From NCBI GenBank assembly GCA_021810905.1, contig JAJZQH010000013.1:1-64000 (forward strand): DNA of 64,000 nt, given 5' to 3'. This document shows, in pieces, positions 49,855 through 59,605 of the stretch. A program made the position numbers and the translations under genes. The first letter of the stretch is position 1; the number at the start of each line of letters is the position of its first letter. The notes under the pieces were generated by a model. That model saw nothing but the letters and a program-made list of their open reading frames with translations. It was not told the origin of the DNA and did no database searches. Origin of the DNA: a bacterium. Lineage in GTDB: Bacteria; UBA10199; 2-02-FULL-44-16; JAAZCA01.

Positions 49855-51570
49855 TCAGTGTACCAGCGCCTCGAATTCCTTTCTGAATTTTCTTACCATC
49901 GCCTCGATCGGAATCGCAAACGCGTCTCCCGTGGGACAGATCGTCGAGCCCTTGATCGTTTTGCAGAGTTTAAGCACCGCGTCGATATCCGATACAGCGC
50001 CGTTTCCGTGTACGAGTCTATGGAGAAGCTGCTCGATGACGTGAGACCCTCGCCAGCAGGGAATGCACTGGCCGCACGATTCATGCGCGTAGAATTTGAT
50101 CGTGCGCAGCGCGAGGTCTGGAATAGAGACTGAGTCATTGATCACGATGATACCGCCGGAACCCAGCATTGTGCCTGCGGTGAGACAGGAATCATAATCA
50201 AGGATTACTCCCTTGCTCTCGTCGGCCGTGAGGATCGGCACCGACAGCCCGCCCACGATCACGGCCTTGAGCCTGCCCTTCACGCCGCCCGCCGCGTCGA
50301 GTATGGTTTCCAGCTGCGTGCCCATGGGATACTCGTAGACGCCGGGTTTGTTCACGTCGCCGCATACTCCGTAGAGCTTGGGGCCGTAATTGCCGGAGGT
50401 GCCGATAGCTTTGAACGCCTCCGGTCCGTTCGCCACGATGAACGGGATGCACGACAGCGTCTCGACGTTGTTTACGATAGTGGGGCAACCGTACAGCCCC
50501 ACGTTTGCCGGAAACGGCGGCTTGACCCGCGGGTTGCCGCGCTTGCCCTCCAGCGATTCGATGAGCGCGGTTTCATCCCCGCACACATATGAACCCGCTC
50601 CGCGATGCACGACGATATCCACGTGTTTGAGCCTTCCGTCTTTGTGCGCCTGCCCGATCGCCTTCTCGAGTATCTCCGAGATCCAGCGGAATTCGCCGCG
50701 TATATAGATGAACGCCTTCTTTGCGCCGATGGCGTACGCGGCGATGGCGATGCCTTCTATCAGGAGATGAGGATCGTATTGCATGATCTGGCGGTCTTTG
50801 AAGGTCCCGGGTTCCCCTTCATCCGCGTTGCAGATGAGATAAACCGGCCTCGGGTCGTTCTTCGGCAGGAATCCCCACTTGGTTCCGGTAGAGAAACCTG
50901 CGCCGCCCCGCCCACGCAGCATGGATTCCTTTACCATGCCGATGAGCTCAGCGGGCTGCATCTTCAATGCCTTGTCCAGCGCTGCATAGCCGTTGCCCTT
51001 CTTGTATTCTGCAATATCCGTGGCCTTCGGGTTGCCGCGATTTTTGAGCAGGATTTTGCATTCGCTGCCGAAATTGGAGCTGCGATCCGGCTCAGGCATC
51101 TTGCCGGACCTGAGCGAATCCACCAGCGCATCAACTTTATCGACAGTGAGATTCTCGTAGTAAGTATCGTTCACCTGAATTACGGGGCAGGTGCCGCACG
51201 ATGCAAGATCCTCCACGGTTGAGAGCGTGAAGAGCCCGTCCCCGGTAGTCTCGCCGGCTTTGATTCCCAGCTTCTGCGAAAGATGAACGAAGAGCTCATC
51301 GGCGCCGCTCAAGAAACCCGGCACACATGTATCCACCTGCACGTGATACTTACCGACGGGTTTCGTATTGAACATCGAATAATACGTTGCGGTGCCGTAG
51401 GCCTCAGCGACCGAGATTCCGAATGAGCTCGCCGCCTTTTTGATCGCATCAGGAGAAAGGTTCGACCCGCTCGAACGCTGCAACAGATCAAGTGCAGGCA
51501 GGATAGCGGACTTCCTGTTGGGATATCGGCTGGCAATGGATTCGATTTGATCAGACGTTTCGCGTTTCAT
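49855..51570 (-). CDS. NuoE-NuoF fusion protein, NAD(P)-linking subunit of a formate dehydrogenase or hydrogenase (571 aa)
   Basis: Residues ~1-155 are a NuoE-like thioredoxin-fold domain; ~160-571 are NuoF-like. NuoF motifs are intact: LRGRGGAGFSTGTKWGF, CNADEGEPGTFKD, GAGSYVCGDETALIESLEG and the [4Fe-4S] ligands ESCGQCIPC with a later STIC. The NuoE-like domain has only part of the usual [2Fe-2S] ligands: VDTCVPGFLSG has one cysteine where two are expected, and DLASCGTCP replaces the C-x3-C pair. A natural partner is FdhA (NuoG-like N-terminus) or the hydrogenase. Confidence 0.9.
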   Translation of the reverse strand: MKRETSDQIESIASRYPNRKSAILPALDLLQRSSGSNLSPDAIKKAASSFGISVAEAYGTATYYSMFNTKPVGKYHVQVDTCVPGFLSGADELFVHLSQKLGIKAGETTGDGLFTLSTVEDLASCGTCPVIQVNDTYYENLTVDKVDALVDSLRSGKMPEPDRSSNFGSECKILLKNRGNPKATDIAEYKKGNGYAALDKALKMQPAELIGMVKESMLRGRGGAGFSTGTKWGFLPKNDPRPVYLICNADEGEPGTFKDRQIMQYDPHLLIEGIAIAAYAIGAKKAFIYIRGEFRWISEILEKAIGQAHKDGRLKHVDIVVHRGAGSYVCGDETALIESLEGKRGNPRVKPPFPANVGLYGCPTIVNNVETLSCIPFIVANGPEAFKAIGTSGNYGPKLYGVCGDVNKPGVYEYPMGTQLETILDAAGGVKGRLKAVIVGGLSVPILTADESKGVILDYDSCLTAGTMLGSGGIIVINDSVSIPDLALRTIKFYAHESCGQCIPCWRGSHVIEQLLHRLVHGNGAVSDIDAVLKLCKTIKGSTICPTGDAFAIPIEAMVRKFRKEFEALVH

Positions 51571-51724
51571 GTAATCTCCCCTCTTAAATGCGGCTTATAT
51601 GTTGAAAGAATGGCAAAAAGTCGAGCAAAATTTCAGCCTCACCGTGTCCTCTGGCATTTAAAATTGGATTTACAGGGACGCAGGGTTTGAGTATGCGGGA
51701 CATGCGAACCAGAGAAGAACTCCT

Positions 51725-53131
51725 ATGACCATCATCGACAACGTCAATATAAACGCCATCTTCCGGCGAGGGCATACGCCTGACAGGAATGCAGTTTTAG
51801 ATATCCTGGCGCGTGCGCGCGAACTCAAGGGCGTGGGGCGCGAAGAGGCGCTCACCCTGCTCTCCGTGAGCGATGAGGATCTCCTGCAGGAACTCTTCGA
51901 GACCGCACGCTGGATCAAGGGCGAGATCTACGGGAACCGGCTCGTGCTCTTCGCGCCGCTGTATATCTCGAATCTCTGCGAAAACGACTGCGCGTACTGC
52001 GCCTTCAGGAAGGCCAACACGGGGCTCGTGCGCCGCGCACTCTCGCAGGATGAGATCGCCCGCGAGACTGCGGCGCTGATGGCGCAGGGACAGAAGCGGC
52101 TGCTGCTCGTGGCTGGCGAATCTTATAATGAAGACGGGCTCGACTACGTCTTCAAGTCGATCGATACGATCTATTCCGTAAAGAGCGACAAGGGAAACAT
52201 CAGGCGGATCAACGTAAACATCGCCCCGCTCTCGGTAGAGGAATTCAAGAGGCTCCGCGAACACAACATCGGCACGTATCAGCTCTTCCAGGAGACGTAT
52301 CACGAGCCCACCTACCGCAGGCTCCACCCGCGAGGGCCGAAGGCGGATTATCGCTATCGCCTGGAAAGCATGGACCGTGCGTTTGAGGCGGGCCTTGGCG
52401 ACGTTGGCATCGGCGTGCTCTTCGGGCTCTACGACTGGCGCTATGAAATACTCGCGCTCCTCTCGCACATCGAGCATCTGGAAAACAAGTTCGGCGTCGG
52501 TCCGCACACGATCTCGATCCCGAGACTCGAACCTGCTTTTGGCGCGCCGCTCTCCTACACACCGCCGCATGCGGTATCGGACGACGATTTCAAAAAGATC
52601 ATCGCGGTGCTGCGCATCGCGGTGCCCTATACCGGCATCATCCTCAGCACTCGCGAGAACGCGGCGATGAGGCGCGAGGCCTTCGAGCTCGGCGTATCGC
52701 AGATCTCCGCGGGCTCGCGCACAAACCCGGGCGGCTACTCGCTTGGCGAGGAACCTGTCGAGCCGGGCGCAGCAGCTAACGACTGTCAGTTCTCGCTCGG
52801 AGATACGAGGTCCATGAGAGAGGTGGTGCTCGATATCGTGCAGCACGGGCACATCCCCTCCTTCTGTACCGCGTGCTACAGGCTCGGCAGGGTCGGCAAG
52901 GATTTCATGGACCTCGCAAAGCCGGGGCTCATCAAGCACAACTGCCTGCCCAATGCCATACTCACGTTTGCGGAATATCTCGGCGACTTCGCGGACGAGA
53001 AGTTGCGATCAAAGGGCTTTGCGATGATCGAGCGGATGATCGATTCCGACCTTCAGAACGAAAACCTGCGCAAGCGCGTAAGGGAAAATCTCGCGCAGAT
53101 CAGGGGCGGCAAGAGAGATATCTACGTCTAG
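51725..53131 (+). CDS. hydG: [FeFe]-hydrogenase H-cluster maturase HydG (tyrosine lyase)
   Basis: Radical-SAM enzyme that cleaves tyrosine to supply CO and CN- ligands of the H-cluster. SAM cluster CENDCAYCAF, the GESYNEDGLDYV and QETYHEPTYRRLHPRGPK segments, and the C-terminal auxiliary cluster in PSFCTACYRLGRVGKDFMD. 468 aa, normal. It serves the hydrogenase at 23792-27430, 24 kb away. It is divergent from the NuoEF gene and its stop overlaps the end of the next minus-strand gene by 4 bases. Confidence 0.96.
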   Translation: MTIIDNVNINAIFRRGHTPDRNAVLDILARARELKGVGREEALTLLSVSDEDLLQELFETARWIKGEIYGNRLVLFAPLYISNLCENDCAYCAFRKANTGLVRRALSQDEIARETAALMAQGQKRLLLVAGESYNEDGLDYVFKSIDTIYSVKSDKGNIRRINVNIAPLSVEEFKRLREHNIGTYQLFQETYHEPTYRRLHPRGPKADYRYRLESMDRAFEAGLGDVGIGVLFGLYDWRYEILALLSHIEHLENKFGVGPHTISIPRLEPAFGAPLSYTPPHAVSDDDFKKIIAVLRIAVPYTGIILSTRENAAMRREAFELGVSQISAGSRTNPGGYSLGEEPVEPGAAANDCQFSLGDTRSMREVVLDIVQHGHIPSFCTACYRLGRVGKDFMDLAKPGLIKHNCLPNAILTFAEYLGDFADEKLRSKGFAMIERMIDSDLQNENLRKRVRENLAQIRGGKRDIYV

Positions 53132-55287
53132 AATTCATACCCCTCGACGTACCCCTTCCCATGCCGGGCAATATGATGAAACATTTCGAAGCCATCTCTG
53201 GAAAATGCCGGGTGTTCCGCATCGATGGAATGGTTTCTGAAGAAGTGCGCAGCGATCGCTACCATCAGATCCGCGTCAACCGCTAGTCCACTCGCTTCGA
53301 GGCGGCGGATTTCGTCATATATCGTTGCGAGCAGGTTCTCTCTGTCTGCGTGATATGAATCTTGACTGCGATTACTGCGCCGCGGCTCCTCTCCAAAAAA
53401 GAGGCCCGGGCAAAGCCTGAGCGCAAACATCGGCCCCCTCTCGTCAAAATCGATTTTTTCGCTCAAGGATCGAACCACGTTCGCCATCACTACGAGGAGC
53501 GGCTCCTGATGGTCATGATGAAAGGAGATTTTCACCTCGCGGCCGAAGAGAAGGGAATGAACTGCATCTGAAGGAGCTGCCGAGATATCAAAGGAGAAGA
53601 GACCGGCCGCCGGTCCGTCTATCATAGCTTTGCGAAGCGCTTGTGCCACTGCCAGAATATCGGCTTCCGATGCAGCTCTTGAAAGCCTGATAAAAAACCT
53701 GCCGTCCGTATCGGCGACTTTCGCGGTATCAACCGGGTGCAATCTCAAAAATCCGCTGTACTGAGCCTGTTTCAAAGTCAGGGAAGACGCATGCCTCTGC
53801 GGCGCATCTCCTGCGTCAGCACGGACGAACCCGCCTCCCGACGGACGAGCCCCTGCTGCCATGTCCTCTTCGCGTCTCATCGCTACATAATCAAGCACCG
53901 CCTGTCGTATCGGACTGAAATCCCCCTTCTCATTATTATATTCCGGCACGGCAACCCTGATATTTCCCATCGCATCAAAAGAAATGCCGAAGACCTTCTC
54001 ATATGCCCTGAACATACCCGCGAATACGGACTCGGCATCCCGGAGAACGGCCCAGGGTAATGTCTCTGGAGCGGGGATCCGCGACAAATAATTTTTGCAG
54101 CACCTCTCCATCTCTGCATACGTTTGTTCCGCCTCCTCCGGCGGTTTGCCGATGAGGCGAAGCCGGCCCAACTTGTAAATCTCCTCTTTTAATTCACTCC
54201 GCAGATGTCTCGCTCTCAAATACGATCCCCGCATCACATCGAACCAGCGATAGGCGGCATCAATAAAATCTGTTGAAAGCCGGCCTTTGAGAGAATCGAC
54301 AATTCCCCTTACCGCGTGGCGAGGCAGATGGCTGCGCGAAACCGCATCTGCGATACCATCGACGAATCTTCCATACGGCTCCATTATTTCTTTCTCTTCC
54401 AGACGAGACGCCTTGTACTCCGAGATGTAGTCTTGAGAGCATTCACGCTCGCCGCAATAATTGCTCCAATTCTGCACCATAAACATTTCTCCGGCCAGTA
54501 CGTAGCTGCCTGCCAGATATATCCGTTCCAAGTGCGAGGGCATGAGCTCGCCGGCTTCGGCCAGGGCATCGATCAGAGGGATGACCTTTTCTCCATAAAA
54601 TGTTTCGAGGTCCTGCAATCTCGATACGTATTCCTCCGCATGACTCCTGCTGAGGAGTAACGAAAGCCCCGCGGTCTCATTCGCGACGATCCCGGTAAAA
54701 TGCGCCGCATCGCCATGTGCGCCGTAGGCGGACAAAAGCTCTTCTCCCAAAATCCCCCTGATCTTTTCGAAAAGTTCGCCGTCGATCATTCTGAATGGAA
54801 CGGCAAGTTCTTGCGAAGTGGCTGCAGCCGGAACCAGCGCCTTTTGCGCTGTTCCATCGGTCCACTCCGGCAGCAAGGTCCTTATTTCTTTGCGCCATCC
54901 GCTGCCCGCACAGTTTGAAACATCTCCCTGCTGCCCTGAAGGAACGGAAAGAGACGCTGCGCCGTCTCCGAACACACCCGCGGCTTGAGCAGATACCCGC
55001 GCGACGGCGGAAGCGGACAGCAGCTCCAGCGCACGTTCCGGCGTTTCTACAAAACGAATCGTTGCCCGATTGCAGAAACAGACCGTTCCCATCGCAACCA
55101 AGGCACTCTCTTCACCCTTATCACCTTGCAGTGATTGCTGAGCGTACAGCAAGGCCTCTTCGGTCGGCCCGATATCGCCGTCCGACAAGGCCGAAGAGAG
55201 CTCTTCGGGGGAGGAAACGCCCGCTGGAAAACACAATGGAGATGCGATGCCCATTCCGGGCGAGCTACACGAATGGTCGGATAACAT
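53128..55287 (-). CDS. Large protein of unknown function, HopA1-like C-terminal region suspected (~719 aa)
   Basis: Function unknown. No signal peptide or membrane helix. A central helical region (LEEKEIMEPYGRFVDGIADAV, KGRLSTDFIDAAYRWFD) is followed by a C-terminal half. There FFIRLSRAASEADILAVAQALRKAM, MFALRLCPGLFFGEEP and DRENLLATIYDEIRRLE resemble in order and spacing the HopA1 type III effector family (strand, dyad strand, then P-x-F...GL...EEP). The start is uncertain: ATG 55287 has no Shine-Dalgarno, and the frame is open to 55632. It is divergent from the 1349-aa gene. HopA1 resemblance is from memory of the family pattern. Confidence 0.5.
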   Translation of the reverse strand: MLSDHSCSSPGMGIASPLCFPAGVSSPEELSSALSDGDIGPTEEALLYAQQSLQGDKGEESALVAMGTVCFCNRATIRFVETPERALELLSASAVARVSAQAAGVFGDGAASLSVPSGQQGDVSNCAGSGWRKEIRTLLPEWTDGTAQKALVPAAATSQELAVPFRMIDGELFEKIRGILGEELLSAYGAHGDAAHFTGIVANETAGLSLLLSRSHAEEYVSRLQDLETFYGEKVIPLIDALAEAGELMPSHLERIYLAGSYVLAGEMFMVQNWSNYCGERECSQDYISEYKASRLEEKEIMEPYGRFVDGIADAVSRSHLPRHAVRGIVDSLKGRLSTDFIDAAYRWFDVMRGSYLRARHLRSELKEEIYKLGRLRLIGKPPEEAEQTYAEMERCCKNYLSRIPAPETLPWAVLRDAESVFAGMFRAYEKVFGISFDAMGNIRVAVPEYNNEKGDFSPIRQAVLDYVAMRREEDMAAGARPSGGGFVRADAGDAPQRHASSLTLKQAQYSGFLRLHPVDTAKVADTDGRFFIRLSRAASEADILAVAQALRKAMIDGPAAGLFSFDISAAPSDAVHSLLFGREVKISFHHDHQEPLLVVMANVVRSLSEKIDFDERGPMFALRLCPGLFFGEEPRRSNRSQDSYHADRENLLATIYDEIRRLEASGLAVDADLMVAIAAHFFRNHSIDAEHPAFSRDGFEMFHHIARHGKGYVEGYEF

Positions 55288-55450
55288 CAATGGGAATTGC
55301 CGCTGTAGGCCTGAATTCTGTGCCAAACTCGGTGCCAGGCACGAGGCAGGAGGAACGGCGCCGCGGATCAACAAGGCGATATTATTGGTTTTTTTATCAT
55401 AATGAGGCGGGCAAGCCGAAGTCGCCGCTGATGTAGAACAAAAAAAACAA

Positions 55451-55477
55451 GCAACATTTCCCGAGCTGGATCGAAAA
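55451..55477 (+). promoter_or_regulatory. Weak match to the shared bipartite motif (copy h)
   Basis: GCAACAT, 12 bases, ATCGAAAA, 39 bases before the ATG of the 1349-aa gene. Six of seven and five of eight positions agree with the consensus; orientation, spacing and distance are right. Alone it would not be convincing. Confidence 0.3.
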
Positions 55478-55516
55478 TGGCATGAACCGGCTTCATTCCA
55501 GCTCTGAGGTTTTCCC

Positions 55517-58500
55517 ATGTCCAAGATCACAAAATCGCAACAAGGGGTGCTCAATGACGTCTTTGCCCAGTCGAATGCGGATAAAGACGTTCGCGACCGG
55601 GTAATCGCGGACCTGAGGCAACACGGCCGCATACGCGATTCTTACGAGGCGTGGAGAGGGTTGTTGTCGAAATGCGGCCCTGCTCTTGCAAACAACGCCA
55701 GGGTGGAGATACCCATAGAAGACAAAGGCACTGCCCTGGCGAATGCAACCCGACGCTTTTCATCCGACGCGGCGGAGGCAAGTCAGCCAGCCGCGCAGCC
55801 GGCCGTCGCATCGCAGCCCGAAAAAGAGCCATCCGTTAGAATCGACGAGTCGGCCGCGAACGCTTGGCTGGATGCTATCGGTGTTGCCGGACTCGATCGG
55901 ATCGGCAGGCTCACGCCGGAGCAGCGCGACTCGCTGGCGCGCGTCGCAGCAAGAAATCGGCGCATGGCGCAGCAGTTGGTTCGGCATGAAACGCTCACGC
56001 TCACGACCTCGCTCGACGCCGTGCTTGATCAGCTCCGGCCGCTCATGCTGGTCGGCATTCACAGCTGGGCAAATCTCTTCAACGACTCCGGATTATTCAA
56101 TAATAATGCGGCAATCATCAAGGGCTCCCTGGCAGTGCTTCATTATGCGAGCAACCTCGCCCAGCAATCCGCACGGCTCGGCCTCCCGATGCAGATCCTT
56201 TCGGTGGACAACGATGTGCCGTGGGACCTGCTGCCGCATGACCTCCGTACGAATTTAAGGAGACGATACGAAGGCTATCTGGAAAGCACCGACCCCACTT
56301 ATGACCGCCTCGCACAGCGGGCCGTTGCCGACGTCGTACTCGCCGCAGACCTCGTCGTCGACGTAGCCTATGTCGGAAAGGATAAGACCGCATTCGCAAC
56401 TCCCGAATCAATCGACTCTCCGGCGCGCTATGTCAGGCAACAGCTTTACGGCTTTCAACTCCTGGCGATAGCCAAGAAAATAGGCGCGCGCGGGGTGGAG
56501 CTCATGCTGTACGGAAACAAATCGGTCGATCAAAGCTGGACAAAGCGAATGATCAAGACCGCTCGCGAGATGGGAATCGGTTTTGTGATTCGCCATACGA
56601 ACGGGCATGAAACCGAATGGGTCGACGGCCAGATCGGCCAGCGCGCGGCAAGCGATCGAAAGCGGATCAAATACACGATCCCCGCGCTCAGGCCACCGAA
56701 GCAGACTAGAATGCCGCAGCCCACGCATTCAGCCGCTGTTGAGTCAAGTGATGCGAAGGATGCAACGAACGTCCGTGCATTCAATGAGGCGCTCGTCGAC
56801 GCGGCCGCGGCAGGCGGCGATCTTGCGGATTGGGCCGGAAGGCTGCATCGAGCGAGGAGGTCTCCGTCAACCCCCGGTTCCCTGAAGAGGCTGCTTGAAG
56901 ATCTTCTCTCCGATCAGGCCCCGCGACTGAGCGCGGAAGAGGCATTGAAAAAATTACATGAAGCGGTCTCGGATGAAACGATGGAACTCTTCAGGGCTCT
57001 TGACGAAATCGAAGGCCAGGCCGACACGATGGAACAGCAACTCGCCGAGATGCGCAGCCCAACTACGCTTGAGGACGTCAAGTCGGCGCAGGAAACGATC
57101 AGCGATCTGCTGGACAGATTCGGAGACGTCAGTGCCGCCGCCCGACAAATGCCCGAGGCATGGGACGCGCTGGACAGCGTCGTCTTCCTCGCGCATCCGC
57201 GGAATAGAGACGACGTCTTTTCAGGAACAGCGCAATCCGTTGTCGACGATTTCGGCGCGACTTATCTTGAAGCCGAAGAAAGATTAAAGAATCTGGAACC
57301 GCGTCTCAAGGCGCGCGAAATCGAGTTTTCTCAGCTGGCCTTCAATAAAGCAGACGAACAGCTCGCCGAGGAGGCGCAGACGCTCATAGAAAACGCGAAT
57401 AAACAGATAGACGCTTACGCCGGCGCCGTACACTCCGCGAAAAAAGAGGCGCGGGCCCGCTTCGATCTCTTTGATTCGTTTGACGCGCGCACGTCCGAAG
57501 GAAGGAGCGGACTGTTCGCGGAGCTCTCTAAGCATCATGACGCCGTAACTATAAGCGATAAAAATCCGGGTACTGCGTTGGCCTCTCAGATCGATGCGAT
57601 GATAAGGCGCCTGGATGTGAGGCGTGGCGGGCTGGATGCGGAAGAACCATATCGCCTCAAACTGGACGGCCTTAAATCAAGTCTCATCGAAGCGAGGAAG
57701 TCCGCTGAACACGCAGCTGCAGAGGGGTATGCATTCGCCAGATTTGATTCTCAGAAATGGAAAGAAATCCGCTCGCGCGCGACGCATATAGAAAATCAGC
57801 TCGAAATTCCGAGCAACGCCCCCCTCCCGCTTCCTGTCGAAATAAAAAGAGATAGGACTCGATATATCGAAGGCAAAGGTATCCTGCGTTTTGTATCGCA
57901 TACGCGTCACGACAAATTTTCTCAGGCAACGCACGCCGCTGTTATCGAAAGTTTTAAAAAGCCAGGCGTTCTGGTCGTGGAAGGCCGGGCCTTTCTGGTA
58001 AGCAGCGACGCAGCAAAGGCGCTGACCGACTGGCGAAAGGAGCGGACGAGAGACATATCCGGCTTCGATCTCCTGGGCAGGCATTATCAACTGCCTGCAC
58101 ATAGCTGGGGTATGCGGATAGCAAACCTCGATGCAATGCCTCCCGGTCATGTGCTGAGGCGCATCACGGAGGCCGTGAACTATCTTTACGGCTCGAAATG
58201 GTTCTCGTTCAACAGCCTTGATTTTGTGAGCACGCTGGCCACGAACGCGGACAAACCCGGTGTTGGAGAGATATGGAGAACTCAGCTAGCGACCCTCCTG
58301 CGATACGCAAGTTTTGGCGGGGAAAATGGGAAGGCCCTCGAGCTCTGTTACCCAGTGACGGTGGATATCCTGTCAGGCTTTCCGCTCGGACTCTACGAAC
58401 AAATTGACGCAAATTCGATACTTTCTCCGCAAGCGTCAAGATGGTTTGCATGGGGTGAAGATGATGCGGAGGCTGCCGAAGGGTTCAGGCCGATCCCCGA

Positions 58501-59566
58501 GGGCACGGCTCAAAGGATCGACGAGATGTCCATCGATGAGATGAATGCGACAATAGAAGCGATGAATCTCATCCCAGCCGATCCACTCAGTCGTCAGGCG
58601 TGGATAAAGGAATGGACGGACGTCTCCAGGGAATATTTTAGAACTTGGAAAAAACGATCGCGCAGCGACGCGGACAAGGCAAAGTGGGAGAGGCGTATCA
58701 AGGGAATCGCTGCACTGCCGATTCCGTATCTCCTCACAAGAGTGCTCGCGGAAAAAAGAGGCAAAGATTTTCTGATGTACAGGCGATTTGAAAGCATGGA
58801 AGGAAATTGCAGGGACGCTGCCCTCGCTCAAAAGAAGCCGTGGGACGAAACCGCACGATGCCGTTTTGCGCTTCATTTTCTTTACGATCATCAATTCTTG
58901 ATCGCCAGGAGACTCTCAACTGACTACATGGACTCGGTCGAGGAATTCGATAGATGCACTTCGAATGGGTTGTATTCTCTGATCTCAGGCAAGCCTCAGT
59001 TCAAGGGTCATTCGCCCGAGCATCTGATGAATCTCGGCAGGGCTTATTTGAGCCGTCAGATGCCTGCGATAACCGGGATAATGCCTGATGCCGGTTTTCT
59101 GATCATGGGCAGATTGCTGGAATTTGGCGATGACCTGCTGGTCTCGGATTTTCTGAATGAATTGAAGTTCACGATGCGCCATTTATTCCCCTCTATATCG
59201 ACCTCCGCGGATGCGGATGCGGACGAGGAGTCAGCATACCTCTCGCCGGCGGAAGAGCTGTCGTTGGGCGTTCTCCAATACTGGAACGAATGTGAGGGAT
59301 TGCTCGACCTGAGGCCAGCCGTGACAACCCGCACGGCTCGATTCGTGGAATCATTCAACAAGTCGAAGGGATGCGGCAGCGGGCAGGAGTGCGGCTTGCC
59401 GGCAGCGCAGGAAAGCGCGGTAGGCGGCGTTGCTCCGGTCACTCAGGGAGATGAAGCGACACCCACGCAGGATGATTGCACGACAGAAGAAGTCTATCAG
59501 GATTCAGATGTTCCTGCGGACAACGTGATTCAAGGCGGAATTCAACTTCTAATGCGTTCACGCTGA
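55517..59566 (+). CDS. Very large helical protein of unknown function (1349 aa)
   Basis: Function unknown. Residues 1-110: helical with a low-complexity Ala/Gln/Pro linker. About 150-400: an alpha/beta region (PLMLVGIHSWANLFNDSG, ILSVDNDVPWDLLPHDL, VLAADLVVDVAYVG, GARGVELMLYGNKS, GIGFVIRHTNGHE) with alternating strands and helices like a Rossmann-type domain. About 480-760: long coiled-coil or spectrin-like helices. The remainder is mixed, with repeated LATLLRYASFGG-type helices. No membrane segment or signal. GAGG-N7 before the ATG. Downstream lies the convergent 733-aa gene. Confidence 0.7.
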   Translation: MSKITKSQQGVLNDVFAQSNADKDVRDRVIADLRQHGRIRDSYEAWRGLLSKCGPALANNARVEIPIEDKGTALANATRRFSSDAAEASQPAAQPAVASQPEKEPSVRIDESAANAWLDAIGVAGLDRIGRLTPEQRDSLARVAARNRRMAQQLVRHETLTLTTSLDAVLDQLRPLMLVGIHSWANLFNDSGLFNNNAAIIKGSLAVLHYASNLAQQSARLGLPMQILSVDNDVPWDLLPHDLRTNLRRRYEGYLESTDPTYDRLAQRAVADVVLAADLVVDVAYVGKDKTAFATPESIDSPARYVRQQLYGFQLLAIAKKIGARGVELMLYGNKSVDQSWTKRMIKTAREMGIGFVIRHTNGHETEWVDGQIGQRAASDRKRIKYTIPALRPPKQTRMPQPTHSAAVESSDAKDATNVRAFNEALVDAAAAGGDLADWAGRLHRARRSPSTPGSLKRLLEDLLSDQAPRLSAEEALKKLHEAVSDETMELFRALDEIEGQADTMEQQLAEMRSPTTLEDVKSAQETISDLLDRFGDVSAAARQMPEAWDALDSVVFLAHPRNRDDVFSGTAQSVVDDFGATYLEAEERLKNLEPRLKAREIEFSQLAFNKADEQLAEEAQTLIENANKQIDAYAGAVHSAKKEARARFDLFDSFDARTSEGRSGLFAELSKHHDAVTISDKNPGTALASQIDAMIRRLDVRRGGLDAEEPYRLKLDGLKSSLIEARKSAEHAAAEGYAFARFDSQKWKEIRSRATHIENQLEIPSNAPLPLPVEIKRDRTRYIEGKGILRFVSHTRHDKFSQATHAAVIESFKKPGVLVVEGRAFLVSSDAAKALTDWRKERTRDISGFDLLGRHYQLPAHSWGMRIANLDAMPPGHVLRRITEAVNYLYGSKWFSFNSLDFVSTLATNADKPGVGEIWRTQLATLLRYASFGGENGKALELCYPVTVDILSGFPLGLYEQIDANSILSPQASRWFAWGEDDAEAAEGFRPIPEGTAQRIDEMSIDEMNATIEAMNLIPADPLSRQAWIKEWTDVSREYFRTWKKRSRSDADKAKWERRIKGIAALPIPYLLTRVLAEKRGKDFLMYRRFESMEGNCRDAALAQKKPWDETARCRFALHFLYDHQFLIARRLSTDYMDSVEEFDRCTSNGLYSLISGKPQFKGHSPEHLMNLGRAYLSRQMPAITGIMPDAGFLIMGRLLEFGDDLLVSDFLNELKFTMRHLFPSISTSADADADEESAYLSPAEELSLGVLQYWNECEGLLDLRPAVTTRTARFVESFNKSKGCGSGQECGLPAAQESAVGGVAPVTQGDEATPTQDDCTTEEVYQDSDVPADNVIQGGIQLLMRSR

Positions 59567-59605
59567 CACGCGGCGCCGTGACACTGCGCATTATTCACGT
59601 GGGAG

